Below, one piece after another: positions 43,522 through 52,232 of a stretch of 64,000 nt of DNA. The notes beneath the pieces are model-generated. The model was not told the origin of the DNA. It saw nothing but the letters and a program-made list of their open reading frames with translations, and ran no database searches. Position 1 is the first letter of the stretch. Each line of letters begins with the position of its first letter. The stretch spans positions 61,031 to 125,030 of the forward strand of contig JACPKR010000020.1 of assembly GCA_016186945.1 (NCBI GenBank), read 5' to 3'. This stretch comes from Deltaproteobacteria bacterium. GTDB lineage: Bacteria; Bdellovibrionota_B; Oligoflexia; Oligoflexales; Bog-1112. Position numbers and translations under genes: made by a program.

Positions 43522-43683
43522 ATGGCATCGGCAACAAAAAAAGCTAAAATCCGCAGAATCTTAAACCTCGCAAAAGCTGCTAAAAAGCGAAAGAATTTTG
43601 AGAAGAAATTTGGCTCGACGCCTAAACTTCTCCCGCTCGACATGCCCAATGCAAATGAAAAGGCTATGAAAAAGGCTGAGTGA
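43522..43683 (+). CDS. Small basic protein (53 aa), too short for the ORF track
   Basis: Reads MASATKKAKIRRILNLAKAA, then KKRKNFEKKFGSTPKLLPLD and an acidic-basic end. It is very Lys/Arg-rich in the first half with a GSTPK...PLD turn, reminiscent of small ribosome-associated or nucleic-acid-binding proteins, though I cannot name a family. TGA overlaps the plsC ATG (TGATG), which strongly supports that it is translated. AGAGG lies about 7 nt upstream of the ATG. Confidence 0.65.
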   Translation: MASATKKAKIRRILNLAKAAKKRKNFEKKFGSTPKLLPLDMPNANEKAMKKAE

Positions 43684-44417
43684 TGGGTTTTCTCAAGTGC
43701 GGCTATTTCATCGTCATGTTTTTTATCATGACGCTTTTGACTACTTTTTCGCTTATCATTTTAGATTTTCTTTATAAAGTTGTTGGCAAGACCATTCCTG
43801 CCAAGGTGGCTCATGGCTTTGGCCTTTTTTGGGGCCGGGCGATCATGTCTCTTACACCGGGTTGGGGGGTGCGCATCAACGGCAGGGAAAATCTTCCTAC
43901 AGACGACCTTGCGTACGTCATCGTCGCGAATCACGAAAGTGCGACTGACATCTTCACGATCTACTTGCTAGGTATTCATTTTGTCTGGTTGAGTAAGGTG
44001 GAAATTTTTCGTGTTCCGTTTCTCGGTCGGTGTATGAAGATCTGTCGCTACGTTCCGGTAAAGAGAGGGGACAAAGACAGTCACAAGGAAGCACTACAGC
44101 TTTGCGCCGAGCGCCTTCGACAGAGGATTCCCGTCCTTTTCTTCCCGGAAGGTACGCGCTCGCTGGACGGCAAGCCTAAGCCGTTCAAAATCGGGGCTTT
44201 CAAGCTTGCTTTGGATGAGAAGGTCCCGGTGCTACCGGTCGTCCTTTCTGGTGCGGGCCGGCTATTGAAAAAAGGTGGCGTGTGCCCCAGCGATGCTGTT
44301 TTGCACATTCAAGTCCTACCGCTAGTCTATGCCCATGAAAATGAAGGTGTGGAAGCGTACACCGAGCGCGTACAGAACATCATTGTACGGGAACATGAAA
44401 AACTTGAACATAAATAG
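43683..44417 (+). CDS. plsC: 1-acyl-sn-glycerol-3-phosphate acyltransferase
   Basis: A 244-aa membrane enzyme of phospholipid synthesis, converting lysophosphatidate to phosphatidate. It has an N-terminal hydrophobic helix (YFIVMFFIMTLLTTFSLII), block I NHESATD, KVEIFRVPFLG, and block III FFPEGTRSLDG. ATG 43683 overlaps the stop of the 53-aa gene; the GTG at 43680 in the ORF track is less likely. The stop codon TAG lies in the left part of repeat A10 (AAATAGGGAG), so the insertion may have set the present C-terminus. Confidence 0.9.
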   Translation: MGFLKCGYFIVMFFIMTLLTTFSLIILDFLYKVVGKTIPAKVAHGFGLFWGRAIMSLTPGWGVRINGRENLPTDDLAYVIVANHESATDIFTIYLLGIHFVWLSKVEIFRVPFLGRCMKICRYVPVKRGDKDSHKEALQLCAERLRQRIPVLFFPEGTRSLDGKPKPFKIGAFKLALDEKVPVLPVVLSGAGRLLKKGGVCPSDAVLHIQVLPLVYAHENEGVEAYTERVQNIIVREHEKLEHK

Positions 44418-44463
44418 GGAGAGGGGGGTTTGGGGGGGCGAGGGAACCGTCGCCCCCCCAAGA
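44413..44463. repeat. Family A repeat, G-rich half only, copy A10
   Basis: AAATAGGGAGAGGGGGGTTT...GGGCGAGGGAACCGTCGCCCC. Lacks the second hairpin and both outer ends. It overlaps the plsC stop codon. Confidence 0.8.
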
Positions 44464-44469
44464 AAAACA

Positions 44470-45789
44470 CTATCTCTTCAGATTCACAATCTCCTCGACC
44501 AGGGTGTCGGAAGTTGTGATCGTACGTGAGTTGGCCTGGAACATCCTCTGTGTCCGGATCATCTCCACGAACATACCCGCGAGATCAACGTTGGACTCTT
44601 CCAGGGTTGATGAGAGAAGAGAACCACGAGAGCCTGTCTCAGGCGAGCCGACGTTCGCTGGGCCGGACTCAATCGTTCCCAGGAACTGGTTCTTACCCCC
44701 CTTCACCAGACCGTCTTCATTGGGGAAGGTTGCAAGAGCGATACCGGCAAGAACCCTCTGTATCCCGTTCGTGAAAATCCCCACAACTTTGCCATCAGTA
44801 GTGATGTTCAAAGTCTTGATCTGACCGGCTTCGTAACCATCCTGCTGGTTGAAAATTGCCGAGGAGGATCCCGCAATAGAGGTGGAAACATTCACCCCGC
44901 GACCTTGCTCCGCTCCCACGTTCTGACCGAAATCGAAGTTGATGACCTGAGCTGGGAAGGCACCGTGAGAAAAATTTACCTCGGATGTAGCTGTTTCCTC
45001 GGTAGCCAGGAGACCAAATTTGTCGAACGAGATCTTACCATTTGCGAAAAACTTAAGATCGGATTCACTCGGATCTGTCACCTCCCTTGAATCCACCCCC
45101 GCATGCCATTCCCAATCAGAGGCGTCCAGGTCAGCCGACGTCTTTTTGAAATAGACAGTCGTCAAATGGGCTCGGCCGTGGCTGTCAAATACAGTAAGAG
45201 ACGTACTGAAGTTGCTCGTCTTATCAGGTTCCATCGCGTCGAACGGCTGTTCGATAACATCGGCACGGGAATCCAGCTGGATGTTGAGAAAGACGTTTGC
45301 CGACGCCTTGGGAGGAAGGGTGTTTGTCTCAATTCTGATGTCAGTCAAACGTGAGGACAAGCGTCCTGCGTCATTCGCCATGTAACCTTGGATGCGCCCA
45401 CCGTTGGGGTCAGAGAAGTAACCATCTTTGTCGAAACCGTGCGTTCCTACTCTGGTGAAATATTTCCCTGACGTCTCGAGCACGTTTGAGCCAGGGCGCA
45501 GGGCGACGAAAAAGCCCCCTCCCTGAATCGCAAGGTCTGTCAGGTTGTCGGTAACTTGCAGACCACCTTGGGTGTGAAGGGTTTTCACCCTCGACAGACG
45601 CGACCCGCGTCCGATCTGCGAGCGCGCACCACCACTTCGCAAGTCTTGCGCAAGGATGTCCTCAAACTCCGCACGGTCACGCTTAAACCCTTTCGCGTTA
45701 GCGTTAGCAAGGTTGTTGGCAATTACCGACATGTTGTCCGAGTTGACGGAAAGACCCGTTACTCCGGTGAAAAGTGCTTGGGCTACCAT
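44470..45789 (-). CDS. flgE: Flagellar hook protein FlgE
   Basis: A 439-aa hook subunit. The N-terminus ALFTGVTGLSVNSDNMSVIA and NNLANANAKGFKRDRAEF are the conserved rod/hook domain, with GGFFVALRPGSN and SGKYFTRVGTHGFDKDGY in D1. The C-terminal SNVDLAGMFVEMIRTQRMFQ and ANSRTITTSDTLVEEIVNL close the helical bundle. TGGGAGGATGAC precedes the ATG. Other hook genes (flgD, fliK) are not adjacent. Confidence 0.96.
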   Translation of the reverse strand: MVAQALFTGVTGLSVNSDNMSVIANNLANANAKGFKRDRAEFEDILAQDLRSGGARSQIGRGSRLSRVKTLHTQGGLQVTDNLTDLAIQGGGFFVALRPGSNVLETSGKYFTRVGTHGFDKDGYFSDPNGGRIQGYMANDAGRLSSRLTDIRIETNTLPPKASANVFLNIQLDSRADVIEQPFDAMEPDKTSNFSTSLTVFDSHGRAHLTTVYFKKTSADLDASDWEWHAGVDSREVTDPSESDLKFFANGKISFDKFGLLATEETATSEVNFSHGAFPAQVINFDFGQNVGAEQGRGVNVSTSIAGSSSAIFNQQDGYEAGQIKTLNITTDGKVVGIFTNGIQRVLAGIALATFPNEDGLVKGGKNQFLGTIESGPANVGSPETGSRGSLLSSTLEESNVDLAGMFVEMIRTQRMFQANSRTITTSDTLVEEIVNLKR

Positions 45790-45884
45790 GTCATCCTCCC
45801 AGTAATGTGGAACATATTCAAGTTAACACGCCAGAGTCCCGTGGGAAGGATTGTTGCAAAAACTCATTAATTGAAAGAAGGGAG

Positions 45885-45969
45885 AAGCCACTTGGGGCAA
45901 GGAGGTGGTTGGGAGGAAACTGCGCAGCTGCTTCCTCCAAGAAATCCGGGGGAGGCGGCTTACGCATTA
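45885..45969. repeat. Family A repeat, deleted copy A11
   Basis: AAGCCACTTGGGGCAAGGAG on the left and GGCGGCTTACGCATTA on the right, with the second hairpin and the G-rich part lost. It lies between flgE and fliS. Confidence 0.88.
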
Positions 45970-45970
45970 C

Positions 45971-46483
45971 CTACACGATCGTGTTGAATTTGGGATTTGT
46001 CATGTCCGTGGGGGAACTTGTATTCTTTTTGGCCGGCGTCGCAGGGGCGCCTTTTTCTTCCTGAAAACGTTGAAATTCCTGTGGTTGCAGTGTGGGAGAG
46101 GGAACTCCGTCTTCTCGTGGATTTTCAACAACATCTTTCCAAGCAACATAGAGAGTGCTCAGAATTTTTTCGACACTTTCCAGGTTCTTGATATCGTTCT
46201 TTATATTGCCTTCAATGAGCTTGTCGATCATGAACACGTAGAGGTTTTCCAGATCGGCAGCAAGACTGCCACCGGCTTTGAAATCAAGCGTCGCCATCAG
46301 CTCGGAAATGATTGCAGTAGCCTTACTGATGCAGCGACCCTTTTCAGCAACATTTTTCTCTCTCATTGCTGTTATCGCCTGCTTGACGAAGCGTATAGCT
46401 CCTTCATAAAGCATGAGGAGGATTTTTTCACGACTTGCCGTAACAATTGCGGTTTTTTGGTACTGACGGTATGGATTGCTCAC
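45971..46483 (-). CDS. fliS: Flagellar export chaperone FliS
   Basis: A 170-aa helical chaperone for flagellin. NPYRQYQKTAIVTASREKIL, LMLYEGAIRFVKQAITAMRE, and LENLYVFMIDKLIEGNIKND are characteristic. A longer C-terminal tail than usual (about 35 residues, Pro/Gln-rich) extends past the four-helix core. It lies 17 bp after fliD in the same direction. Confidence 0.92.
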   Translation of the reverse strand: MSNPYRQYQKTAIVTASREKILLMLYEGAIRFVKQAITAMREKNVAEKGRCISKATAIISELMATLDFKAGGSLAADLENLYVFMIDKLIEGNIKNDIKNLESVEKILSTLYVAWKDVVENPREDGVPSPTLQPQEFQRFQEEKGAPATPAKKNTSSPTDMTNPKFNTIV

Positions 46484-46500
46484 GTGTTCACCCCCTTATG

Positions 46501-47847
46501 CTATTTCTGCTGATCCAGAGCGAAACGCGCCTTGAGGAAATCGCTTTGCCCATGCAAGTCCGACAGCTTGCCTTCCAAGCGATTGAACTGACGTCTGATC
46601 ATCTTTTCCTTGTCTTCCACCTGGCGCTGACGTCGCTCAATCTCTTTATCCTGGGTCTCTATGATTCGGTCGAGGCCCCGCAGTCTTGACTTGATCGCTC
46701 CAAATCCAGGGTCGCGGAAATTTTTCAACTTCTGCGCTAACGCCTCTGCCACACCTACCGAATCACGCGAATGTATAAAGAGATTAGCAACACTATCGTA
46801 ATCTTCGGCAAGTGCCGCTTTCACTTTAGATTGGTCCATATTGAGACGCCCTGTTTTGGGGTCCGTCGTGATACCTATCTCAGCAAGAGTGTTAAACCTT
46901 TCCCCTCCTTTCGGAAAAGAGGCAAGAGACGTCTGTAGTTGCCTTATGACAAACTTAATCGTCGAATCCCCCGAAAGAACTCCATACTGTCCTGTCTCAG
47001 GGTCTTCCACGAACTGACCATTGATAAAACCAGCGACCTCGTTGTATTTCTCAACAAAGGTCTTTATGGACTCAAAAGTAGCTTCTATGTCATGGACGAC
47101 ACTTAGCTGAACACGTGTTCCCGGCTCAGAACGCCGGACGTTTAACGTCACGCCATCCAGCAAGTCTTCAAGAATATTATCGCTGTCCGTAATCGGAACA
47201 TCTTCAAAAAGTATGTCAAGGTTTCTTCCGGAAACCTGCTCTTTGAATTCCAAAAACGTCGTATCTTCGTCTATCGAAACTTTCGCCTCATGCCCCGACT
47301 GCTCGCTGATGACAAGTAGACGGTAGGGATCGGGTTGGTACTTAGTATTGATTATCATTGCACGGACACCGGCATTCGCATCGTTGATCTGGTTCACAAC
47401 TTTGTCCAGTGTCGAGTACGGTTCAACAACGATTTCCACTTCCTCACCGTCATCTCGTTCAATCAGCATGAAACCAAAACCCACCGGCGTGCTGTCCTTG
47501 TCGGGAAACCCATAGGCCAGCTCCTTCTCCGCCTTAGCTAGCGCCCGGACCTCCATCTCATAGCTGCCCAGCATGGCCGTTGAAACGACGGCACCGTCGA
47601 TGATGTCCGGATGAGAAGAGTCAAGCTTCAATTTGTAGAAATCGTACCGTGTTTTAAGATTGTTCAGGGCTGTGTCAAGGTCTCCGAGAAGCTGCCCCAA
47701 ATGTTCAACTTCCTTTTTTTCCGTCTCAGTTTTCGTTTTCCTTTGCTTTGCGGTTTCGACAGGAACTTTTTGCACCTCGATCAAATTCTCGACCATCTTT
47801 TCATCAACGCCCGCTGCTTTAAGCCCTGGATTGAAATTAATGTTCAT
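46501..47847 (-). CDS. fliD: Flagellar filament capping protein FliD
   Basis: A 448-aa cap protein. N-terminal helix (LIEVQKVPVETAKQRKTKTE), D2-D3 region with VSTAMLGSYEMEVRALAKAE and DVPITDSDNILEDLLDGVTL, YNEVAGFINGQF, LAEIGITTDPKTGRLNMDQS, and the C-terminal coiled end RRQRQVEDKEKMIRRQFNRL. Upstream of fliS in an operon. It is divergent from the GNAT gene with only 36 bp between starts, so the promoters must overlap. Confidence 0.93.
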   Translation of the reverse strand: MNINFNPGLKAAGVDEKMVENLIEVQKVPVETAKQRKTKTETEKKEVEHLGQLLGDLDTALNNLKTRYDFYKLKLDSSHPDIIDGAVVSTAMLGSYEMEVRALAKAEKELAYGFPDKDSTPVGFGFMLIERDDGEEVEIVVEPYSTLDKVVNQINDANAGVRAMIINTKYQPDPYRLLVISEQSGHEAKVSIDEDTTFLEFKEQVSGRNLDILFEDVPITDSDNILEDLLDGVTLNVRRSEPGTRVQLSVVHDIEATFESIKTFVEKYNEVAGFINGQFVEDPETGQYGVLSGDSTIKFVIRQLQTSLASFPKGGERFNTLAEIGITTDPKTGRLNMDQSKVKAALAEDYDSVANLFIHSRDSVGVAEALAQKLKNFRDPGFGAIKSRLRGLDRIIETQDKEIERRQRQVEDKEKMIRRQFNRLEGKLSDLHGQSDFLKARFALDQQK

Positions 47848-47883
47848 AAGGCTAAAATATCCTTAAGCCAAGAAGGGGTCTCA

Positions 47884-48810
47884 ATGCCATTTACAACCCA
47901 GTTCTTTCAACCAGAGTGGGGCGCGCAACGATCCCAGCTCCTGCAAAGTTCGCTTCGCGATCCCTACATGGGTTATCCCATTACGCACGAATATCCTATT
48001 GTTCTTAACCCCAAACACGGGGCATTCAGCATCTGCGCCCTTAACGATGGGCGTCTTGCGGCTCATGCAAATATGTGGCCGCGCTCCCTCATAGACGCGC
48101 GGACGAAGCAGAACTTTCGCATAGCACTGATAGGCAACGTTGCCACGCACCCCTCGTACCGAGGTCAGGGGATTATGCGTACTCTGTTCGAGTTTGTTTT
48201 CGAAAAAGCACATGACGAGCAACTCGAAGCTCTCATACTGTGGAGTGACCTAGATCAATTTTATCAAAAACTAGGCTTCGCAGCATTCGGCACAGAATAC
48301 CGATGGGTGTTCGGTGCCAACGCATTCGATGAATTCAAAGGCCCGGCAAATTTTGCCGTGGAAAACAAACTCCTCTGGAATGCGAGACGATGCGAGACCG
48401 CCCTAGCCGCACGCCACGCAACCCGCTACACCTTGGAACGCAACAGTGAGGAATTTGCATCCTTGCTTCACATTCCCGACTTACTTCTCATAACATGTTC
48501 CGTGTTTGACAAACTTCAGGGCTATGGCCTTGTCGGGAAAGGGGCAGACATGGTCGGGGTCATCCACGAATGGGGGGCCTCTGACCCTTCCTGTCTCCTG
48601 GGACTCATTCGGGAAGCATTCGTTCAGACGAAGCTCACGGAGCTTATGCTTCTTACCCCTCCCGATTTTGAGAAAGACTGGAGCGAGCAGCTTCACCCGC
48701 TGGCGAAACGTGTGACGAAACATGCCATGGCTCTAGGGAAAATTTTGCCGGATTCAAAAATTCTGGATTTTGCGGATAGCTGCTTTGTCTGGGGATTAGA
48801 TTCAATATAG
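47884..48810 (+). CDS. GNAT family N-acetyltransferase
   Basis: A 308-aa protein with the acetyl-CoA binding motif IGNVATHPSYRGQGIMRTLF, and QFYQKLGFAAFGTEYRWVF as motif B. The C-terminal 130 residues form a second, unclassified domain. Substrate unknown. AAGGGG precedes ATG 47884; the longer ORF to 47611 overlaps fliD on the other strand. Location among flagellar genes does not by itself imply a motility role. Confidence 0.85.
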   Translation: MPFTTQFFQPEWGAQRSQLLQSSLRDPYMGYPITHEYPIVLNPKHGAFSICALNDGRLAAHANMWPRSLIDARTKQNFRIALIGNVATHPSYRGQGIMRTLFEFVFEKAHDEQLEALILWSDLDQFYQKLGFAAFGTEYRWVFGANAFDEFKGPANFAVENKLLWNARRCETALAARHATRYTLERNSEEFASLLHIPDLLLITCSVFDKLQGYGLVGKGADMVGVIHEWGASDPSCLLGLIREAFVQTKLTELMLLTPPDFEKDWSEQLHPLAKRVTKHAMALGKILPDSKILDFADSCFVWGLDSI

Positions 48811-48843
48811 GAAACTGTAAAGGAGAGCGTTCCTTGGCATACG

Positions 48844-49686
48844 CTAACCACCCAGCAATTTAAGAGCCATTTGGGGAATTGCGTTGGCTTGCGCTAGGAC
48901 GGAAACTCCTGCCTGGGTGAGGATGTTGTTCTTGGCAAGTTCGGATGTTTCGTCGGCAATGTCAACGTCCTTGATACGGGAACGTGCTGCAGACAGGTTT
49001 TCCACTGAAATACTGATATTGCGAATCGTCGAGTTCAAGCGGCTTTCAACCGCTCCTAATCCACCACGCAAGGAAGCAACTTCCTCAATCGCACCATCGA
49101 TTATATTCAAGCTTCTTTGTGCTGCGAATTTATCAGATACATTGACATCTTCCAGCCCGAGTTTATCAGCATTGATGTCAAGTTTGAAAGCATCGAAAGA
49201 GATACGGTCAACACCGAGTAGGTTGGAACCTTCCGTATTGATCTGGAAATCGAGGGAGCCTCCCGTACCGTCGAGGAGAAAAGTTCCGTTAAACTCCGTA
49301 GCGTTTGCGATACGGTCAAGCTCTTCCTTCAAGGCCTGATATTCCTCATTTAGATATCGCCTTTCCTTCACCCCTACGGTATCGCTTGCTGCTTGAACAC
49401 CAAGCTCACGGAGGCGGATGAGGATGTTTTGGACTTCGTTCAGACCCCCTTCCGCAACTTGAATGAGACTGACACCGTCCGAAGCGTTGCGCTGGGCTTG
49501 CACAAGACCACGAGTTTTAGCCTGTAATTTTTCCGAGATAGCGAGTCCAGCAGCGTCATCACCAGAACGGTTGATACGATACCCACTTGCCAGCCGTTCG
49601 ATGGAAGTGTCGAGCAATTTCCGGGTATTTCGCAAATGCCGTTGCGCGATGAGCGACGAGACATTGGTAGCGATACGTAAACCCAT
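48844..49686 (-). CDS. fliC: Flagellin
   Basis: A 280-aa flagellin with only the D0/D1 helical domains and a short variable centre. N-terminal GLRIATNVSSLIAQRHLRNT and LASGYRINRSGDDAAGLAIS, NASDGVSLIQVAEGGLNEVQ, and C-terminal DVDIADETSELAKNNILTQA, GVSVLAQANAIPQMALKLLG are the conserved assembly regions. AGGAAG precedes the ATG. No sigma-28 promoter was convincing by eye in the about 115-bp leader. Confidence 0.96.
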   Translation of the reverse strand: MGLRIATNVSSLIAQRHLRNTRKLLDTSIERLASGYRINRSGDDAAGLAISEKLQAKTRGLVQAQRNASDGVSLIQVAEGGLNEVQNILIRLRELGVQAASDTVGVKERRYLNEEYQALKEELDRIANATEFNGTFLLDGTGGSLDFQINTEGSNLLGVDRISFDAFKLDINADKLGLEDVNVSDKFAAQRSLNIIDGAIEEVASLRGGLGAVESRLNSTIRNISISVENLSAARSRIKDVDIADETSELAKNNILTQAGVSVLAQANAIPQMALKLLGG

Positions 49687-49803
49687 AAGCTTCCTGAAAA
49701 GTGAAGTGTATGCTTCTATAAACTAGGTTAGCCCGGGACCTTCAAAAAAAAAAGACTCGCAAGTAGGCAATAATAACCTAATGTCCGCATGACGAGGCAA
49801 ATT

Positions 49804-49853
49804 CATGGAGGAACCAGCTGCGCAGTTTCCTCCAAACCACCTCCTTGCGCTAA
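49804..49853. repeat. Family A repeat, short copy A12 (minus orientation)
   Basis: CATGGAGGAACCAGCTGCGC through AACCACCTCCTTGCGC, next to and just touching the kinase gene's stop. Confidence 0.85.
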
Positions 49854-50824
49854 TGGAGGTGCGATGCAAAGAAGCTAATAGCCTCTCGATGGCTGGGGCG
49901 AAAAGAAGGAGTGGGATGCACCATGCTTCTTAGAAAGCTCCTAAACCCGATTTCTTTGTCCTTGCACGCAGCTAACTCAGGGACCAGTTGAAAGACAGCG
50001 AGTGTTTTCGCAAAACAGCCAGCATAAGATGGCTCCGGATCTTCCGTGTTAGCCATGAAAAAAAGGGCGGAAAAGCTGTTTGGAAACGGTGTCCCCCTTA
50101 ATTCTTCCGGCAGGTATTTTCCCGTAGTGAGGAAATACAGAATGAGACCTACTGAAAACATGTCAGATTTTGAGCATGCTTGTCCCTCTATAAGCTCTGG
50201 CGAGCTAAAAATAGGAGTCCCATCCATCGTCCGTTGCGCGATTCCTAAAGCTCGAGAACTTCCCCAGTCGATGATTTTTATTTGGTTATCTCGGATGGTT
50301 AGGTTCGCCGGTTTCAAATCACTATGGCACACTTCGTTTGATGCAAGCACCTCAAGAGCAAGTGCCAATTGATATCCTATTCGCATCACTTCTGGGATCG
50401 GAAGCGTGCCTCCACGTTCCATGACGTAATGCTGTAGGTCTTGCCCTCCGTACTCCATGACAAGTTGGTACGATCTTTCATGCACGTCACCCTTCGATAT
50501 GATGCCGATAGGCTCCGCAAAATAGGGACTTTGGGACGATAAGCGCATCATCACGTCAAATTCATTTGATGCCTGATGATGCCCATCCCCCTTTATCCAT
50601 TTTTTGAGCACAACCTGACGGAGGGTTTCTCCTTTCGAAGGTTCCAGCAGGGATGCATGAGTGAGCGAGACGATCCCGTATATTCCCACACCCAAGACTG
50701 CTGCGTCGTCGTGTAACAGCATCCTCTCATATCTCGGATTTAGCTTCACAATGCCATATCCGAACAACAGAGATGCCTTTAAAGACAAAAGAGCACACCA
50801 AAGTCGGATCGACCGCTGGGACAT
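49850..50824 (-). CDS. Eukaryote-like Ser/Thr protein kinase with N-terminal hydrophobic segment
   Basis: A 324-aa kinase. The Gly loop GVGIYGIV lies at 45-52, the ATP-binding Lys in VVLKKW (K74), the catalytic loop HSDLKPANL (D169), the Mg site DWG (186-188, in place of DFG), and the activation-loop end GTPIFSSPE. The HRD Arg is Ser, so it is a non-RD kinase with an otherwise complete active site. Residues 6-26 (IRLWCALLSLKASLLFGYGI) form a signal-peptide- or anchor-like segment directly before the kinase, with no cytoplasmic domain. The kinase would thus face the periplasm or be exported, which is unusual because ATP is absent there. GGAG precedes the ATG. There is no PASTA region. Confidence 0.85.
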   Translation of the reverse strand: MSQRSIRLWCALLSLKASLLFGYGIVKLNPRYERMLLHDDAAVLGVGIYGIVSLTHASLLEPSKGETLRQVVLKKWIKGDGHHQASNEFDVMMRLSSQSPYFAEPIGIISKGDVHERSYQLVMEYGGQDLQHYVMERGGTLPIPEVMRIGYQLALALEVLASNEVCHSDLKPANLTIRDNQIKIIDWGSSRALGIAQRTMDGTPIFSSPELIEGQACSKSDMFSVGLILYFLTTGKYLPEELRGTPFPNSFSALFFMANTEDPEPSYAGCFAKTLAVFQLVPELAACKDKEIGFRSFLRSMVHPTPSFRPSHREAISFFASHLH

Positions 50825-50907
50825 TATTTTATCTCCATCTAATCTGTCCTAAGGATGTCAAATACTTTGAATAAAATCAAGATGTTATATTAGATCGGAA
50901 GCAAGAA

Positions 50908-50957
50908 GCAGGAGGTGGTTTGGAGGAAACTGTGCAGCTGGTTCCTCCAAGAAATCA
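50908..50957. repeat. Family A repeat, short copy A13
   Basis: GCAGGAGGTGGTTTGGAGG to CTGGTTCCTCCAAGAAATC, with one hairpin change (CTGTGCAGC). It lies between the kinase start and the porin stop; an isolated TTGACA of the kinase promoter region is near 50858. Confidence 0.85.
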
Positions 50958-50978
50958 AGAAATCGACGAGACGTAAGC

Positions 50979-51989
50979 TTAGAAGCGTACGTAAGATTTC
51001 AGCGCAACTGTGAACGTGTCAGAAACATACTCAGCATCACGTCCAGCAAAAGGTCGGTCGTAGTCTACATCAAGAGCAAGTGGCAAGTTGTACCCACGCC
51101 CGTCAACACTGGCGCCTACACCGTACTTATGCACAAGTCCACTATCTTTGCGATTTTCCAGTGTTGTGGTCAAACCAAGATCTTGTGTTTCGATTGTTGC
51201 CTTCACAGCTGAGTCGTAATCGTAGCTGTAACGACCTTTGACGACAAAAGCTTTCAAAACATCCGTGGCAGCACCCAGTCCAAAAGCAGCTTGTACGAAA
51301 CCTTTTCGGCTGAGATTTGTCTTTTCAGATGTTACCTTTGCTCCACCGAGTTCTTTTGGCAAAGTCATCTTAGCTTTGTTTAGTCCCCATTCTTCTTGGT
51401 CTTGCCATGAGAGGACGACGCCATTGACTGGTTCAAGGTCAACGTTGAATCGGAGTCCCAGGTCATAGTACCCGCTACCAGTTCTTACGAGAGCCTGTGC
51501 TTCTTCGGCTGTTTTGAATTCATTTTTACCCGTTGGGAAACGAACACCTAAGCCTGTGGAAGCTGTGACCGTGTCATTTTTGAACAAGTTGTAGAGAGCA
51601 CCGACTTCGATGTCTCCAAGACCAGTTTGACCTTTGTATGTCTTGTTAGCTTCTTTATCTTTCATGGAGTTGTTAAAAAAAATCGGTGCCACAACTTGAA
51701 GGGACAGTGGGTCGAGCAACCCATATTCCGCAACTACCGCTGTGCCGAAAACAGTAGATTTTTTATCTCCCTTAACTTCTTTTCCGTCTTTGTCGTAACC
51801 TCTGCTTGTTGTTACTGCAGAATTCACCAATCGGAAACGGCCGACGTTCCTGGGAAGCGTTTGGCCTTCACCAACCGCAGCGTGGAATTTTGTAGCTTCG
51901 GTGGTCATTTCCTCGGCAAACGCGTTAGCGCCCAAGGTTAGAGCAGAAGAGACTGCAAGGTAAGATAGTTTAAACATTGCCTTTTTCAA
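50979..51989 (-). CDS. Porin-like outer-membrane protein
   Basis: A 336-aa barrel. Signal peptide FKLSYLAVSSALTLGANAFA; body of long amphipathic strands (STVFGTAVVAEYGLLDPLSL, GLGDIEVGALYNLFKND, ASTGLGVRFPTGKNEFKTA, GYYDLGLRFNVDLEPV) and terminal Phe in LKSYVRF. It resembles the phenol-degradation/MetA-type transporter barrels. The start is TTG 51989: the AGGAG is 6 nt before it, and too far from the ATG 12 nt downstream. A well-expressed porin would fit, but the promoter was not identified. Confidence 0.75.
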   Translation of the reverse strand: MKKAMFKLSYLAVSSALTLGANAFAEEMTTEATKFHAAVGEGQTLPRNVGRFRLVNSAVTTSRGYDKDGKEVKGDKKSTVFGTAVVAEYGLLDPLSLQVVAPIFFNNSMKDKEANKTYKGQTGLGDIEVGALYNLFKNDTVTASTGLGVRFPTGKNEFKTAEEAQALVRTGSGYYDLGLRFNVDLEPVNGVVLSWQDQEEWGLNKAKMTLPKELGGAKVTSEKTNLSRKGFVQAAFGLGAATDVLKAFVVKGRYSYDYDSAVKATIETQDLGLTTTLENRKDSGLVHKYGVGASVDGRGYNLPLALDVDYDRPFAGRDAEYVSDTFTVALKSYVRF

Positions 51990-52232
51990 AGCATTCTCCT
52001 TTCCTAGAGAGTTGAGTTTAGAAACTTCAAGAAGCTGAAATAAAAAAGAAAAGTGCTCTTGAACTCGTTTCCTAACGTTGAGAGATGATTGTAATTACAT
52101 CAAAACTTGGGCGATGGGAAGGCTTTGCAAGCAATGCTTATGCGGCGGAACCTGCCCGGGCTGGCAAAATTAGGCTTAAGGTAAGACTAGGTTCATGCCG
52201 AAACAATGTCGTGAGGAAATGAGGGAGGATCG

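Noticed and set aside
51990-52232. Divergent intergenic region as a possible RNA gene or riboswitch
   Set aside because: No cloverleaf, no known aptamer motif and no clear terminator could be supported by eye.
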